Assembly: GCA_910584725.1 (NCBI GenBank)
Contig: CAJUBE010000062.1
Coordinates: 1-6,856, forward strand
DNA length: 6,856 nt
Direction: 5' to 3'
Origin: an uncultured Lachnospiraceae bacterium
GTDB lineage: Bacteria > Bacillota > Clostridia > Lachnospirales > Lachnospiraceae
Part shown: piece after piece, positions 6,046 to 6,856 of the stretch
Layout: the number at the start of each line of letters is the position of its first letter
How positions within the stretch are numbered: position 1 is the stretch's first letter
Notes under the pieces: generated by a model
Seen by the model: only the letters and a program-made list of their open reading frames with translations
What the model was told of the DNA's origin: nothing
Databases searched by the model: none
Translations under genes and position numbers: made by a program

Positions 6046-6777
6046 ATGAAAATTTGGGCGCACAGAGGATGCAGTCAGCGATATCCGGAAAACACGATGC
6101 TTGCCTTTGAAAAGGCGGCGGAGCTAAAGGGGCTGACGGGGATAGAATTGGATATACAGCTCACAAAGGATGGGGAGATCGTCGTGATTCATGATGAGAG
6201 AGTGGACAGGACGACGGAGGGAACCGGGTATGTGAAGGATTTTACGCTTTCGGAACTAAAAAGACTGCATATTTGCGCGGACGAAAATCCGGTGCAGTCC
6301 ATTCCGACCATGAAGGAAGTGCTTGATCTGCTGCAGGACAGAATGAAGGGCGGATTACAGCTCAATATAGAACTGAAAAACAGCGTGTATCCCTATGCGG
6401 GGATGGAAGAAAAGATCGTGGAGCTGATCGGGCGGTGTGGTTTACAGGAGAATATTGTCTATTCTTCGTTTTACGCGCTGTCTCTGGAAAAGCTGCGGGA
6501 GATAGAGCCGCAGGCGGAGATCGGGATCCTGGATACTAAGGTTTCTGACTGCATCTATAAGGTAAAAGGCGGCTGCGGCGCGAATGCACTCCACCCATAT
6601 TGGCAGGGGATTGACCTGCCGTCTGAAAAATTGCAGGGATATGCGGTGCGGGCATGGTTTTCCGGGCATCTGTATCCGGAGAAACCGACGGGGACGAAGC
6701 TCGATTTGGATGTGTTGGAGAAGCGTGGAATTACGGACGTGTTTTTGAATGAGCCGGAGCGGTATTTGCAGATTTGA
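6046..6777 (+). CDS. Glycerophosphodiester phosphodiesterase (GDPD family, cytosolic)
   Basis: The 243-residue protein matches the GDPD TIM-barrel family, which hydrolyses glycerophosphodiesters to glycerol-3-phosphate and an alcohol. Visible motifs are AHRG (5-8) with H6, YPENT (13-17), IELDIQLTKDG (33-43) with E34 and D36, IHDE (48-51) with H49, and NIELK (107-111) with E109. These give the general acid/base histidines and the metal-binding acidic residues. The length is normal and there is no signal peptide, so it should act in the cytosol. The C-terminal segment AWFSG (203-207) and LNEPER (234-239) differs from the common VWTVN and TDxP forms, which may mark an unusual substrate. AGGAG at 6033-6037 lies eight bases before ATG 6046. 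The gap to the previous gene is 71 bases. In this cassette it may supply glycerol-3-phosphate for CDP-glycerol synthesis or recycle polymer fragments. The stop codon lies within repeat A. Confidence 0.9.
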   Translation: MKIWAHRGCSQRYPENTMLAFEKAAELKGLTGIELDIQLTKDGEIVVIHDERVDRTTEGTGYVKDFTLSELKRLHICADENPVQSIPTMKEVLDLLQDRMKGGLQLNIELKNSVYPYAGMEEKIVELIGRCGLQENIVYSSFYALSLEKLREIEPQAEIGILDTKVSDCIYKVKGGCGANALHPYWQGIDLPSEKLQGYAVRAWFSGHLYPEKPTGTKLDLDVLEKRGITDVFLNEPERYLQI

Positions 6778-6807
6778 GATTCCGCGATGCGGAATCATGG
6801 CGGTTAG
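6770..6807 (+). repeat. Repeat A, right copy, overlapping the GDPD stop codon
   Basis: This copy matches 1895-1932 at all positions except the loop (GAT 6786-6788 instead of AGA). Its hairpin is GATTCCGC 6778-6785 with GCGGAATC 6789-6796. The first eight bases, AGATTTGA, contain the TGA stop of the phosphodiesterase gene (6775-6777), so the repeat abuts the coding sequence without a gap. No T-run follows, so it is not a standard terminator. Confidence 0.85.
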
Positions 6808-6853
6808 CGTGAGAAGTACTTCTAAAGCTCAGCAGCAAAGGCTGCTTCGCTAA
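6797..6853 (+). other. Short open frame across repeats A and B (probably not a gene)
   Basis: ATG 6797 opens 18 codons (MAVSVRSTSKAQQQRLLR) ending at TAA 6851-6853. The left repeat B has the same frame and ends in TSKAQQQWLLR followed by TAA (1840-1842). There is no clear SD. The similarity follows from the repeat itself, and in repeat B two of the three differences change an amino acid, so protein-level constraint is not shown. Confidence 0.12.
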
Positions 6854-6856
6854 GAA
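6809..6856 (+). repeat. Repeat B, right copy, cut by the window edge
   Basis: This matches 1798-1845 with three differences (6813 G, 6817 T, 6839 A). It contains the inner stem AGCAGC (6831-6836) with GCTGCT (6841-6846). The 3' outer arm lies beyond the window. It begins two bases after repeat A, whereas on the left repeat B precedes repeat A, so the modules occur in different orders. Confidence 0.75.

Overview
The window looks like a piece of a Clostridia chromosome, most likely Lachnospiraceae-like. The evidence is moderate GC, purine-rich Shine-Dalgarno sites (AGGAGG-like), TGA used as a stop, and protein sequences typical of gut Firmicutes. This placement rests on style and family resemblance, not on a database match. 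All four genes that I can support lie on the + strand.

Left part (1-1482): a short perfect inverted repeat precedes a 472-residue protein of the TnpB/Cas12-like (OrfB, Zn-ribbon) superfamily. The RuvC motifs and the CxxC...CxxC Zn ribbon can be aligned by eye. All three catalytic acidic positions appear to be lost: Asp to Ser279, Glu to Pro363 and Asp to Lys442. The reading frame and all four Zn-ribbon cysteines are intact. It therefore resembles the nuclease-dead TnpB derivatives (TldR type) that act as RNA-guided transcription repressors, more than a live or decaying transposon nuclease.

Middle part (1483-2021): about 540 bases without a convincing gene, packed with secondary structure. 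A folded segment at about 1560-1700 sits where a TnpB guide RNA would be expected. It is followed by a 61-base near-perfect hairpin, a 66-base hairpin (repeat B), a 10-bp hairpin, an 8-bp hairpin (repeat A), and a long-range stem ending just before the ribosome binding site of the next gene.

Right part (2022-6777): a three-gene cassette for a phosphoglycerol- or phosphopolyol-type surface polymer. It encodes a TagF-like CDP-glycerol glycerophosphotransferase fused to a beta-propeller-like C-terminus, a TagD-like cytidylyltransferase fused to a Gfo/Idh/MocA oxidoreductase, and a cytosolic glycerophosphodiester phosphodiesterase. In outline, the second protein would make (and perhaps reduce the precursor of) a CDP-activated polyol phosphate. 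The first would transfer it onto an acceptor, and the third would hydrolyse glycerophosphodiesters.

Right edge (6770-6856): diverged copies of repeats A and B return immediately after the last gene, in a different order from the left side. Repeat A overlaps the stop codon of the phosphodiesterase gene. The cassette is thus bracketed by palindromic modules, next to a dead TnpB-like gene and a candidate guide RNA. The most interesting hypothesis is an RNA-guided regulator controlling, or moving with, a variable surface-glycan cassette. The guide and its target could not be identified from this window alone.
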